Of a stretch of 64,000 nucleotides of DNA, positions 17,640 to 31,092 are shown piece by piece. The notes beneath the pieces are model-generated. The model did not search any database. It worked only from the letters and a program-made list of their open reading frames with translations, and was not told the DNA's origin. Made by a program: the position numbers and the translations under genes. Position 1 is the stretch's first letter, and each line of letters begins with the position of its first letter. Origin of the DNA: Thiothrix sp. UBA5583 (GTDB lineage: Bacteria; Pseudomonadota; Gammaproteobacteria; Thiotrichales; Thiotrichaceae); assembly GCA_002425225.1 (NCBI GenBank), contig DILV01000031.1:1-64000 (forward strand). Direction: 5' to 3'.

Positions 17640-18419
17640 ATGAACACCCTAGTCTTTGACATCGAAACCATCCCCGACATTGAAGGCGGGCGCAAACTCT
17701 ATCACCTTGGCGACCTTGACGCAGACGGTATCGCCAAAGCCATGTACCACCTGCGTTTCCAGAAAACCGGCTCGGAATTCCTTGCTCATCACCTGCACCG
17801 TATCGCCGCCATTTCCGTCACCTTCCGGGGGCGCGGCGACGAATTCAAGGTGTGGACACTGGGTGATGAAGCTGCCGACGAGAAGGAAATCCTGCAACGT
17901 TTCTTCGACGGCATTGACCGCTACACCCCTACCATTGTGTCGTGGAACGGCAGCGGCTTTGACCTGCCGGTGATCCATTACCGAGCCATGCTGCACAAAA
18001 TCTCCGCCCCACGCTATTGGGACATGGGCGAAGATGACCAGAGCTTCAAGTGGAACAACTACATCAGCCGTTACCACACCCGCCACACTGATCTGATGGA
18101 TTTGCTAGCCCTGTACGGCGGGCGTGCCAATGCACCACTGGATGAACTCGCCACCCTGTACGGCTTCCCCGGCAAGATGGGCATGGATGGCTCGAAAGTG
18201 TGGGATGCCTACCAACAAGGCCGCATCGCCGACATCCGCAACTACTGTGAAACCGACGTGCTCAACACCTGGCTGGTCTACCTGCGCTTCCAACTTATGC
18301 GTGGACACATCACCCACGAAAAATACGACATCGAGTGCGCCCTGGTACGCAAACACCTGAAAGCCTCCGGCAAGGAACATTTACAAGCGTTTGAATCCGC
18401 ATGGGAGGCGGGTGCATGA
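17640..18419 (+). CDS. 3'-5' exonuclease, PolB-like DEDD superfamily
   Basis: A 259-residue stand-alone exonuclease with the fold of the B-family DNA polymerase proofreading domain. The DEDD motifs are present: VFDIETIPD (D7, E9), SWNGSGFDLPVIHYRAM (motif II Asp), and NYCETDVLNTWLVYLRF (motif III, Y-x3-D type). It lacks polymerase sequences, as is normal for this family. It lies 5 nt after the PIN toxin and overlaps rlmD by 4 nt (ATGA). It therefore looks like part of a repair and RNA-modification transcript, not a toxin partner. The biological substrate is unknown. Confidence 0.85.
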   Translation: MNTLVFDIETIPDIEGGRKLYHLGDLDADGIAKAMYHLRFQKTGSEFLAHHLHRIAAISVTFRGRGDEFKVWTLGDEAADEKEILQRFFDGIDRYTPTIVSWNGSGFDLPVIHYRAMLHKISAPRYWDMGEDDQSFKWNNYISRYHTRHTDLMDLLALYGGRANAPLDELATLYGFPGKMGMDGSKVWDAYQQGRIADIRNYCETDVLNTWLVYLRFQLMRGHITHEKYDIECALVRKHLKASGKEHLQAFESAWEAGA

Positions 18420-19753
18420 GCCGTAAACACAAACCCCGTGGTGTCAAAAACAGCCCTTTGATGGAAGCGACCATCGAATCCCTCACCCTCGAAGGCCAAG
18501 GTGTCGCCCATGTAGACGGCAAGATCGTCTTCATCGACGGCGCATTGCCGGGCGAACAGGTCACGTTCCGCTACACCTCGCACAAAGCCAAACACGACGA
18601 AGGCAAGGTTGAAACTGTCCTCACTCCTTCACTGGAACGGGTTGAACCCAAGTGCCAGCATTTCGGCGTTTGTGGCGCATGTAGTTGGCAACATATTGCC
18701 CTCGATGCGCAAATCAGCCACAAGCAGCAAGCCATGCTCGACCAGCTAAGACGTATTGGCAAGGTCGAGCCAGAAACCGTATTCGAGCCACTCACCGCTG
18801 AGGGTTGGGCTTACCGCCGCAAAGCCCGTTTGGGTGCACGTTGGGTACGCAAGAAAGAGAAAGTACTGGTCGGTTTCCGTGAAAAAGACGGCGGTTTTCT
18901 TGCCGAACTCAACCGCTGCGAAATCCTGCATCCCAGCATCGGCGAACACCTCACTGATTTTCAGGCACTGGTGGGTAGCATGGATGCGCGTGAATCCATC
19001 CCGCAAATCGAAGTGGCAGTGGGTGACAATGCCACCGCGCTGGTGGTGCGCCACATGGAACCGCTGTCCGAAGGCGACACCGGCAAGCTGCTCAATTTCG
19101 CCCGTGAATTTGGCTACCAGCTTTACCTGCAACCCAAAGGGCCGGAAACCGTCCATTGCCTTTACCCAGAAAACCCTGAGTTGTATTACGAACACCCGCA
19201 ATTCAACACACGGGTAAACTTTGCGCCGCTGGATTTCTTCCAGGTCAACCAGCCGCTCAACCGCAAGATGGTCGCGCGTGCGCTGGAATTGCTTGCTCCT
19301 GAACCCACCGACACCGTGCTGGATTTGTTCTGCGGCCTAGGCAATTTCACCTTGCCACTGGCACGTCAGGCCGCGCAAGTCATTGGGGTGGAAGGCGACA
19401 TGGCGATGGTGGAACGCGCCCGCGCAGCCGCGCACGCCAACGGCATCCACAACACCGACTACTACGTCTGCAATCTGATGGGCGAAGACCTGAACCGCGA
19501 ACCGTGGCTGAAAAAGCATACCTACCACAAAATCCTGCTCGACCCGCCGCGTGCCGGGGCGAAAGAAATCATTGCCCATATTGGCAAACTCAAGGCTGGG
19601 CGGATTGTATACGTTTCCTGCGACCCGGCGACACTGGCGCGGGATGCGGGCGAACTGGTGCATACCCACGGCTACCGGCTGGTGGGATCGGGGGTGATGG
19701 ACATGTTCCCGCATACCTCACACGTCGAGTCCATCGCGGTGTTTGAAAAATAA
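18416..19753 (+). CDS. rlmD: 23S rRNA (uracil-1939 C5) methyltransferase RlmD
   Basis: SAM-dependent RNA methyltransferase making m5U1939 in 23S rRNA (also called RumA), 445 residues. An N-terminal TRAM domain (LEGQGVAHVDGKIVFIDGAL) is followed by the 4Fe-4S cysteines: CQHFGVCGAC (about residues 80-89) and a fourth in NRCEIL (about 168). The SAM motif is DLFCGLGNFTLP. DPPRAGAKE and VSCDPATLARD, which carries the catalytic cysteine (about 402), complete the active site. The ATG at 18416 has GGAGG just upstream and overlaps the exonuclease stop; an ATG at 18401 is too far upstream. The ligA start follows 9 nt later. Confidence 0.95.
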   Translation: MSRKHKPRGVKNSPLMEATIESLTLEGQGVAHVDGKIVFIDGALPGEQVTFRYTSHKAKHDEGKVETVLTPSLERVEPKCQHFGVCGACSWQHIALDAQISHKQQAMLDQLRRIGKVEPETVFEPLTAEGWAYRRKARLGARWVRKKEKVLVGFREKDGGFLAELNRCEILHPSIGEHLTDFQALVGSMDARESIPQIEVAVGDNATALVVRHMEPLSEGDTGKLLNFAREFGYQLYLQPKGPETVHCLYPENPELYYEHPQFNTRVNFAPLDFFQVNQPLNRKMVARALELLAPEPTDTVLDLFCGLGNFTLPLARQAAQVIGVEGDMAMVERARAAAHANGIHNTDYYVCNLMGEDLNREPWLKKHTYHKILLDPPRAGAKEIIAHIGKLKAGRIVYVSCDPATLARDAGELVHTHGYRLVGSGVMDMFPHTSHVESIAVFEK

Positions 19754-21772
<2,019 letters not shown>

Positions 21773-21802
21773 CAGGCAGGTGAAAAAAAGCTGTACGAGT
21801 GG

Positions 21803-21831
21803 TTGACAGCATCAGCCTCTGTCTTTATTAT
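21803..21831 (+). promoter_or_regulatory. Consensus sigma-70 promoter for the tRNA cluster
   Basis: A perfect -35 TTGACA (21803-21808), exactly 17 nt of spacer, and -10 TATTAT (21826-21831). Transcription would begin near 21838, just before the first tRNA at 21846. The bases after the -10 are G+C-rich, as in stringently controlled stable-RNA promoters. Confidence 0.85.
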
Positions 21832-21845
21832 TCGCAGCCTGTTCA

Positions 21846-21920
21846 GCGGGAATAGCTCAGTGGTAGAGCACAACCTTGCCAAGGTTGGGGTCGCGAGTTC
21901 GAGCCTCGTTTCCCGCTCCA
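21846..21920 (+). tRNA. tRNA-Gly (GCC)
   Basis: 75 nt including encoded CCA. The acceptor stem GCGGGAA pairs with TTCCCGC, the anticodon loop is CTTGCCAAG (GCC), and the T arm contains GTTCGAGCC. The sequence is nearly that of E. coli tRNA-Gly(GCC), with one base fewer in the D loop. First gene behind the consensus promoter. Confidence 0.97.
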
Positions 21921-21968
21921 ATTTTTTAGAAAGTATCCAATGCATCGGTGCTTTTATCCAGACTAAAA

Positions 21969-22043
21969 GCGGGAATAGCTCAGTGGTAGAGCACAACCTT
22001 GCCAAGGTTGGGGTCGCGAGTTCGAGCCTCGTTTCCCGCTCCA
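21969..22043 (+). tRNA. tRNA-Gly (GCC), second identical copy
   Basis: Identical over all 75 nt to the copy at 21846, with CCA encoded; the 48-nt spacer between them shows no repeat. No separate promoter is seen, so both are probably cut from one precursor. A tandem duplication of this major glycine tRNA is common. Confidence 0.97.
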
Positions 22044-22084
22044 ATCTTTCTTGCCTTTAAATGTGGTATCATCCACAACCCGGT

Positions 22085-22158
22085 GGCTGGGTGGCAGAGT
22101 GGTCATGCACCGGATTGCAAATCCGTGTACCTCGGTTCGATTCCGGGCTCAGCCTCCA
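22085..22158 (+). tRNA. tRNA-Cys (GCA)
   Basis: 74 nt with encoded CCA. The acceptor GGCTGGG pairs with CTCAGCC, the anticodon loop is ATTGCAAAT (GCA), and the T loop is GTTCGATTC. Starting at 22085 gives a closed acceptor stem; starting at 22082 does not. Third gene of the cluster. Confidence 0.95.
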
Positions 22159-22199
22159 TATTATCTTCTAAAGACCTCCAAAATAGCGCAAAACAACAG

Positions 22200-22235
22200 T
22201 CCTACCCCCAACAAGATCTTTGGCATTGGTTTATG
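22200..22235 (+). repeat. 36-nt leader repeat, copy 1, ending at the lrgA start codon
   Basis: The element starts TCCTACCCCCAACAAGAT and ends TTGGTTTATG, where ATG is the start codon of lrgA. It matches the sequence before the methyltransferase gene (complement of 33920-33955) at 34 of 36 positions. There is no Shine-Dalgarno in it. Both differences would change an amino acid if it were translated, so conservation appears to be at the nucleotide level. Confidence 0.85.
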
Positions 22236-22607
22236 AAACCTGATTTCCTCAACGGTATCACCATTCTGCTGGCTTACCAACTGGTGGGTGAAATCACCAG
22301 CCGCCTGTTGCAACTGCCCGTGCCTGGCCCGGTGATTGGTATGATCCTGCTGTTCCTGACCCTGCTGCTGCGCGGTTCGCTGGAAAAAACGCTGGATAGT
22401 GCCACTACCGCATTGCTTAGTCATTTGTCACTGCTGTTTGTGCCTGCTGGTGTCGGTGTAGTGGTGCACCTTGATCTTATTGGTGATGAATGGCTCCCCA
22501 TCAGCATTGCACTGGTGCTCAGCACCCTGATTACCCTGGCAGCAACTGCCCTGATCATGCTGGCTATCAAACGTCTGCTACACCGGGGTAACACTCATGC
22601 CGAATGA
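22233..22607 (+). CDS. lrgA: LrgA/CidA family holin-like membrane protein
   Basis: A 124-residue inner-membrane protein with four hydrophobic helices and the family motif LPVPGPVIGMILLF near residue 30. LrgA/CidA proteins act with LrgB/CidB in export of small metabolites or control of autolysis. The ATG at 22233 directly follows a 36-nt leader repeated elsewhere in the window; the frame stays open upstream through the tRNA-Cys gene, but that part is not coding. The end overlaps lrgB by 11 nt. Why it lies behind the tRNA cluster is unclear; read-through from the tRNA promoter is possible. Confidence 0.85.
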   Translation: MKPDFLNGITILLAYQLVGEITSRLLQLPVPGPVIGMILLFLTLLLRGSLEKTLDSATTALLSHLSLLFVPAGVGVVVHLDLIGDEWLPISIALVLSTLITLAATALIMLAIKRLLHRGNTHAE

Positions 22608-23343
22608 AACCAGTTTCACCCAAATCTGGGTCTATCTTGCCGCCTCACCGCTGTTTGGTTTGACCGTGACCCTGCTGGCCTACCTGCTCGCTTACCGCCT
22701 GTATGTGTACGCCCGGCAAAACCCCTTGCTAAACCCTGTCATTACTGCCGTTGCCCTGTTGATCGCCCTATTGCTGCTGACAGGGATGCCGTACAAAGAC
22801 TATTTCGACGGGGCGCAATTTGTGCATTTCCTGCTGGGGCCTGCTACCGTAGCACTGGCGCTGCCGCTGTACCGCCAGATTGGCAAGTTGCAAAAACTGT
22901 GGTTGCCAATCCTCACTGCGCTGGTATGCGGTGTTAGTATCGGTGGTGTCAGTGCCGTGCTGATTGCCTGGGCATTGGGAGCCGCCCCGCAGACCCTCAT
23001 GTCGCTTGCCCCCAAGTCCGTGACAACACCCGTAGCCATGGGGATTGCGGAACGCATCGGTGGTTTGCCCTCCCTGACTGCCGTACTGGTTGTTACCACC
23101 GGTATCATTGGTGCAGTACTGGGAACCAAACTGTTTGACCTGTTGCGCATCCACGATGACAGTGTGCGCGGAGTGGCAATGGGAGTGGCAGCACACGGCA
23201 TCGGCACGGCACGGGCGTTTCAGGTCAGTGCGGAAATGGGCGCGTTTGCCGGGTTGGCGATGGCGATTTCTGCATTCGTTGCCGCCGTAGTGTTGCCGTG
23301 GATGGCGGAATTACTCATGCCTGTACTAGCTACACCCGGATAA
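22597..23343 (+). CDS. lrgB: LrgB/CidB family membrane protein
   Basis: A 248-residue polytopic inner-membrane protein (about seven hydrophobic segments). It shows family signatures: FLLGPATVALALPLY, SLAPKSVTTPVAM and AHGIGTARAFQ. It pairs with LrgA; bacterial and plant relatives transport small organic acids such as glycolate or pyruvate. Its start overlaps lrgA by 11 nt. The 3' end contains the upstream extension of the next open frame, which is not taken as coding. Confidence 0.88.
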   Translation: MPNETSFTQIWVYLAASPLFGLTVTLLAYLLAYRLYVYARQNPLLNPVITAVALLIALLLLTGMPYKDYFDGAQFVHFLLGPATVALALPLYRQIGKLQKLWLPILTALVCGVSIGGVSAVLIAWALGAAPQTLMSLAPKSVTTPVAMGIAERIGGLPSLTAVLVVTTGIIGAVLGTKLFDLLRIHDDSVRGVAMGVAAHGIGTARAFQVSAEMGAFAGLAMAISAFVAAVVLPWMAELLMPVLATPG

Positions 23344-23429
23344 CAACAGTACAGCAGCATCAATTACTGTTGCGCAATGCCTGCCCGAATGGGAACATAT
23401 CCGATTGCCCGGAATTTCCGTCGGAACTG

Positions 23430-26861
<3,432 letters not shown>

Positions 26862-26873
26862 GCTTACAACTCA

Positions 26874-27350
26874 TTAATATTTAGGTGGCAATGTCGACTT
26901 CGGTTTATCCCGAAATTCCAGCATTTGCCCGCTCCCCACTGGTACGCCTGAGCCACCTGCCTCGCCATCGCTGAGCAAACCCACTTGGGTACGCCCCTGC
27001 GCCACGCGCTCTTTGGTATCAAACAATGCCTGATGCAATTTCCGACTGTAGGGCAAAGCATACACCCGTGGCTCGCCATCATCGGTTTCACGCACCCACA
27101 TACGAATCGCGCCATCCTTGGCTTGGCTTGGCTCGAACACATCCGCTGCAATCAGCTCGAACTTTTCCGGCAAGGGCTGCGGCGCAGGCCACCCTTTGGT
27201 ATCTTGCAAACCTTGCCAATGCAGCCAGTAAAACAGCGGCAAACACACCGTGAGCAGCAACTTACTGCGCCAACCGGGTTTATCCAGCCACAGCCACACC
27301 ACAAACACCAGCGGAATCACGTAGGCAAACATGAGGGTTAACGATTCCAT
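26874..27350 (-). CDS. Small membrane protein of the DUF255/ExbB operon, function unknown
   Basis: A 158-residue protein with two N-terminal hydrophobic helices (about residues 5-22 and 30-46) and a C-terminal soluble part of about 110 residues. By the positive-inside rule the C-terminal part (WVRETDDGEPRVYALPYSR) is not clearly placed. No family recognised. It overlaps the ExbD-like gene upstream by 13 nt and is the last gene of the operon, so it is probably a component of the same envelope assembly. Confidence 0.7.
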   Translation of the reverse strand: MESLTLMFAYVIPLVFVVWLWLDKPGWRSKLLLTVCLPLFYWLHWQGLQDTKGWPAPQPLPEKFELIAADVFEPSQAKDGAIRMWVRETDDGEPRVYALPYSRKLHQALFDTKERVAQGRTQVGLLSDGEAGGSGVPVGSGQMLEFRDKPKSTLPPKY

Positions 27351-27976
27351 ACATCCACCGGAATGTGATCTAAGCCATAAGGGGTTAATTTCAGCGGTAA
27401 CTTGTTGAAACCTGATACCGTGCCATCCTCCGCAATGCTGAAACGTACCGCAGTGACCTCCGCATCCTGCGCCTTCAGCTCCACGGTTTCGGCGAATACG
27501 GTTTGAAAACGCGGGTTGATCTGGTCAACTTTCACCTGCACGTTTAACGGTGGCGACGAAGCAGCTTGGTAATAATACAGATTGACAATGTATTCCCCCG
27601 CGTAACGTTTGCGAATCGTGACGATTTCCTGATTGATGGAATGCACCACTTCGCGCCCATCCACGTTTATCGTGTCATTGATTTTGCCGCGATCATCCCG
27701 ATCCAGATGCAAAAAACCGGCTTCGGCTTTGAGGTAAGACACCGTGTCCCCCGATGGCGCATGTACCCACAAATCCACGTCATCCGCCACATCGGGCTGC
27801 CAAGTGGCTGAAATCACGTATTCCGCCTGCATATCGACCTTGGCCTTATCCGCTTCAGGGTTAATGAATACCAGACTCACCAAAAACAAAAAGCTAAATC
27901 CTAACAAGGTGTTAAACAGCAAGTCGATAAACGGGTCAGTTGGCACTTGTCTGCCCGTGCGGCGGTATAAACTCAT
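27338..27976 (-). CDS. ExbD-like membrane-anchored protein with DUF2135-like periplasmic domain
   Basis: A 212-residue protein. One transmembrane helix (about 16-38) begins DPFIDLLFNTLLGFSFLF; the aspartate in FIDLLF (D18) sits where ExbD, TolR and MotB carry their proton-binding Asp. The rest is predicted periplasmic and includes DVDLWVHAPSGDTVSY and YAGEYIVNLYYY, which resemble the DLDLHV...GEY pattern of DUF2135-type beta domains. No ordinary ExbD periplasmic fold or OmpA peptidoglycan-binding motif is seen. It overlaps the ExbB-like gene by 4 nt, so the two probably form a proton-driven motor. The function of the periplasmic part is unknown. Confidence 0.72.
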   Translation of the reverse strand: MSLYRRTGRQVPTDPFIDLLFNTLLGFSFLFLVSLVFINPEADKAKVDMQAEYVISATWQPDVADDVDLWVHAPSGDTVSYLKAEAGFLHLDRDDRGKINDTINVDGREVVHSINQEIVTIRKRYAGEYIVNLYYYQAASSPPLNVQVKVDQINPRFQTVFAETVELKAQDAEVTAVRFSIAEDGTVSGFNKLPLKLTPYGLDHIPVDVWNR

Positions 27977-28671
27977 GCAGGCAATTCCGCTGCGCTCATC
28001 GCGATAATCCGGCTAATCAACCGATCCGCACAACGATCCAACCAATGGCATTGAATACTGACCAGCATCGCACTGCCTAAACCTGCCAGCGTGGTATACA
28101 GTGCCACCTGCATTCCACCGCCCATGCTGGTAAGCAATTGTTTGAGTACGTTAATGCCTTCCGCCTGCAACTCATACACCGAACCCAACATCAGCACAAA
28201 ACCGATCACCGTGCCCACCAACCCTAAGCGCAACATTAAATCGGATAAAAACCACCCCGAACTGTGCCCGCTATGCACCCGCTCAATCAAGCGTGCCTGC
28301 AAGCTATCGGTGGGGGCACTTTTTCCCTGTATTTGCATTTGCCGTAACACCAGCATCAAATGTTCCTGCGCCCAACTTGCCGGATGTGTTTCCAACCAAC
28401 GTCCACCTTCCCACTGTTGCGGTGTCAGTGTCAGTAAACCGGCACTCAGGCTGTCAGCCGCAGCAGCTTGGCGCGACAACTGCCAAGAGCAACGCCCCAA
28501 ATACACACTCACCAACACCAGCAGCCACACAATGATAGCGGACAAATACGTTTGATCTTTCACCCATAATTCCGTCCACAAACCGTATTGCCACAGCAAA
28601 AACCCGCCAAACAGCATCAACCCAAACCACAGCAACCAGCCGTAAAATGGCATGTAAGAATCACGGCTCAT
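27973..28671 (-). CDS. MotA/TolQ/ExbB family proton channel protein
   Basis: A 232-residue inner-membrane protein. Two N-terminal helices (about 10-28 and 42-58) and two C-terminal helices carry the ExbB/TolQ signature: LMLRLGLVGTVIGFVLML and MQVALYTTLAGLGSAML, the channel-lining helices with conserved Gly, Thr and Ala. It would form the pentameric stator channel around the ExbD-like helix of the next gene. Overlaps of 4 nt on both sides show one transcription and translation unit with the DUF255 gene upstream. No TonB gene is nearby, so a dedicated energised system is more likely than TonB support. Confidence 0.82.
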   Translation of the reverse strand: MSRDSYMPFYGWLLWFGLMLFGGFLLWQYGLWTELWVKDQTYLSAIIVWLLVLVSVYLGRCSWQLSRQAAAADSLSAGLLTLTPQQWEGGRWLETHPASWAQEHLMLVLRQMQIQGKSAPTDSLQARLIERVHSGHSSGWFLSDLMLRLGLVGTVIGFVLMLGSVYELQAEGINVLKQLLTSMGGGMQVALYTTLAGLGSAMLVSIQCHWLDRCADRLISRIIAMSAAELPA

Positions 28672-30431
28672 GGTTTCTCCTTAGTAGCGTGTTGGACGAG
28701 TGCAGCAATGTGGGTAGCATGGAAAAACGCATTATCGCGCAAGGCATTCGGCAAAATTGCGCTGATTTCTTCGGCAATTTTGCGCAATACCGGGTCTTGA
28801 TCGGCGACTTGCCAGACCGTGACCAACCATAACGCGGAAGGCGACGGCAATTGTGAATCAGCAATCACTGGCACGGCAATTTCCCCCAGTAGCGGATTCG
28901 CTTCACTTTGCACCCAGCCCTTGCCTTGGTAATACCGCTGGTAAGTGTCATGCAATAACTGACGTGCTGCCTCGGTAAACGCGCTTTGTTCGTTGGCTTT
29001 GCCCCACGCCGCCAACCCGTAAGCCAGATACACCCGATCCGCGAATTGCGCCTCTCCCGCTGCCGGTTCACCAATCAGGCGCGGCAGCGTGTCTTGTTTG
29101 GTGAGAGCCAGTAATTGTGCGGCAAGCTTTTCACCGGCTTGTTGCAGTTCGGGGTCAAGCCCCTGGGCAGCGGCGAAGGCATTCAAGGCTAACCCGTTCC
29201 AACCGAGCAAGGCTTTATCATCGCTGGTTAGGGGACGAGTCCGCCGTTCGCTCAGTAATTTTTCCCGCAAAGCTTTACCCGCAGCACCTTGCAGTGTCAC
29301 GAAAGGCAATACCTTATCGGCTTCCTCACCCAACAGGTTATGTACGCTGTTTTGCCAATCCTTGCCGACGGTGGCACTGAGCTGTTCCGGTTTCCACAGG
29401 TAATAACCGCCCGCGGTGCCATCCCCACCCACGGCGGATAATCCGGCACGCAATAAGCCATCATCGCGCCGGAATGCGGTGAGGGTATGTAACAATGCCT
29501 CGCGTCCGGCTTGCAGGTATACCGGTTGTTTGAATTCCACGCCTGCCCGAATCAACAAGGGTGCTGCCAATACTTGGGTGTATAACATCTGTTCGTAATG
29601 CGGGTGCGTCCAGCGGCGGTCATCGGTGTAACGGAAAAATCCACCGCCCAAATGATCGCGCAAACCGCCACCAATCAATGCTGCCAAACTGGTTTGCAAA
29701 AAAGCATACAAGTCTTTGTCCGGCTTGAGTTGGTGCAGGGTAAACAGTGCGCTTAACTGCGGCAAGTTCGGGAATTTTTCCTGATCACCAAACCCGCCGT
29801 ATTTTTCATCGCCCGCGCCACTGACGTGTTGCAGAAACGCTTGTAGCACGGCGAGCGGCGTGGTGGTGTCAGCCACCGTTATCGCCGCATCGCGTTGTTG
29901 TGCCAGCGTATTGGCTTTCGCTTGAGCTTTTTCCTGAATACTGGTTTTATTGGTCGCCCAGTCATTGAGGAAACGTTGCAGGGTTGCGTTAAACTCATCC
30001 GCCTTGGTGTAGTTAAAGCCACCTATGGGGAGCGCATCCGGTGTCAGCATCACCGTCAACGGCCAGCCCCCGAAACCGCGTTGTTGTTCCATAAAGGTTT
30101 GCAAATAGGCATCCACTTCTGGCTCTAACTCGCGATCCACAATGATTGGAATGAAACCGGCATTCACGGTTTCCCCCACTGCTTTGTCGCTGAAGGTGTC
30201 TTGTTTCATTTTGTGACACCAGTAACAACTCGAATAACCGCTGGAAATCAAGATGGGTTTGCCACTGGTTTTTGCCTGTTCAAAAGCGGTGGCACTGAAG
30301 GTATTCCAGTGAATGCTGTCATCGGAGTGGGTGCGAAAATACGGGGAGGGGTGGTCGCGTAATACGGAGTTGTGTACCGCATGGCTCAGTAGCGGTAATA
30401 AGCACAGACACAATAACGTCAATAAACGCAT
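28668..30431 (-). CDS. Secreted DUF255 thioredoxin-fold protein (YyaL/SPATA20-like)
   Basis: A protein of 587 residues. An N-terminal signal peptide (LLTLLCLCLLPLLSHA) is followed by a DUF255 thioredoxin-like domain with a CxxC-type site in SSCYWCHKM and the family motif FGGWPLTVMLTP. A C-terminal (alpha/alpha)-barrel resembles N-acylglucosamine epimerases or glycosidases (HLGGGFFRYTDDRRWTHPHYEQML). Most relatives are cytosolic; the signal peptide here implies a periplasmic form. The ATG at 30431 has GAGGAAG just upstream and starts the signal peptide; the longer frame to 30488 does not. First gene of a four-gene operon with the ExbB/ExbD-like proteins. Activity is unknown. Confidence 0.82.
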   Translation of the reverse strand: MRLLTLLCLCLLPLLSHAVHNSVLRDHPSPYFRTHSDDSIHWNTFSATAFEQAKTSGKPILISSGYSSCYWCHKMKQDTFSDKAVGETVNAGFIPIIVDRELEPEVDAYLQTFMEQQRGFGGWPLTVMLTPDALPIGGFNYTKADEFNATLQRFLNDWATNKTSIQEKAQAKANTLAQQRDAAITVADTTTPLAVLQAFLQHVSGAGDEKYGGFGDQEKFPNLPQLSALFTLHQLKPDKDLYAFLQTSLAALIGGGLRDHLGGGFFRYTDDRRWTHPHYEQMLYTQVLAAPLLIRAGVEFKQPVYLQAGREALLHTLTAFRRDDGLLRAGLSAVGGDGTAGGYYLWKPEQLSATVGKDWQNSVHNLLGEEADKVLPFVTLQGAAGKALREKLLSERRTRPLTSDDKALLGWNGLALNAFAAAQGLDPELQQAGEKLAAQLLALTKQDTLPRLIGEPAAGEAQFADRVYLAYGLAAWGKANEQSAFTEAARQLLHDTYQRYYQGKGWVQSEANPLLGEIAVPVIADSQLPSPSALWLVTVWQVADQDPVLRKIAEEISAILPNALRDNAFFHATHIAALVQHATKEKP

Positions 30432-30464
30432 GGGCTTCCTCAAATGAGCAGATGACCCATAATA

Positions 30465-30486
30465 GATGCTTAAACCGTTAAGCATC
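30465..30486. promoter_or_regulatory. Perfect 9-bp palindrome upstream of the DUF255 operon
   Basis: GATGCTTAA (30465-30473) and TTAAGCATC (30478-30486) are exact reverse complements separated by 4 nt. On the minus strand it is followed at once by TATTAT, a good -10 box, and then the DUF255 start codon at 30431. This suits a repressor operator over the core promoter. No T-run follows on the minus strand, so it is unlikely to terminate vapC. Confidence 0.45.
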
Positions 30487-30645
30487 AAGCAAGTACAGGA
30501 ATCGTGTGCTTACCTGTCGTGATAAATATGCGAAGAAGTACCGCAAGTGCTACGGTAGCCGCCGCACAGGCAGCTCCAACCGGGTGGGCAAGGATTAGCA
30601 GGATGGGGGAGGCGACGCCTCTTCAATTCTGTCCATCTTTGAATC

Positions 30646-31092
30646 CTATAAATCCTGGTTCAAGACAGTCATACCCAAGACTTTGGCAGCTTCATTCAAA
30701 TGCTTGTCAAAGCAGGCAAACACCAACGGCTGCGGCATGATTTGCAGGCTAATCGCCTCTGCCGCCGCGAGATGAATGCTGTCGTAACCCCGCAAACCAA
30801 ACTGATCCGCCAGATTGCCCGCCCGTTTGACCAGCATTTCCGTGGGTAAAATCACATTCAGTGTTTGCCAATCATTGTCGATGATGGGCAACAGTTGGGC
30901 TTTTTGGGCGGCTTCTAGCCGTTGCATACGTTGCGCTTTTGCCAAGGCTGCGCGTAATTCGGCGTAGGCAATCAGGTGGGTGCAAGTCTGTTCCGCTTGT
31001 TCAACTGCTGCATGGACTGCTTCTGAACCGTCTTCTTCCACATACAATTTCAGCCACGCGGATGTGTCGAGATAGAGCAGGGGGATACTCAT
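30646..31092 (-). CDS. VapC-type PIN-domain toxin
   Basis: A 148-residue PIN-domain ribonuclease. LLYLDTSAWLKLYVEEDG gives the first active-site Asp and the usual DTSALVKLY-like start; a glutamate follows in AYAELRAALA; RGYDSIHLAAAEA gives the third acid and the conserved helix; and VFACFDKHLNEAA gives the last strand. The protein is a typical VapC length. Its start overlaps the antitoxin stop by 4 nt. A tRNA or rRNA target is usual in the family but cannot be inferred here. Confidence 0.85.
   Translation of the reverse strand: MSIPLLYLDTSAWLKLYVEEDGSEAVHAAVEQAEQTCTHLIAYAELRAALAKAQRMQRLEAAQKAQLLPIIDNDWQTLNVILPTEMLVKRAGNLADQFGLRGYDSIHLAAAEAISLQIMPQPLVFACFDKHLNEAAKVLGMTVLNQDL

Noticed and set aside
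21999-22232. N-terminal extension of lrgA reading through tRNA-Cys
   Set aside because: The frame is open but runs across a complete tRNA gene; LrgA proteins begin at the ATG at 22233, and the conserved upstream bases match the methyltransferase leader as DNA.
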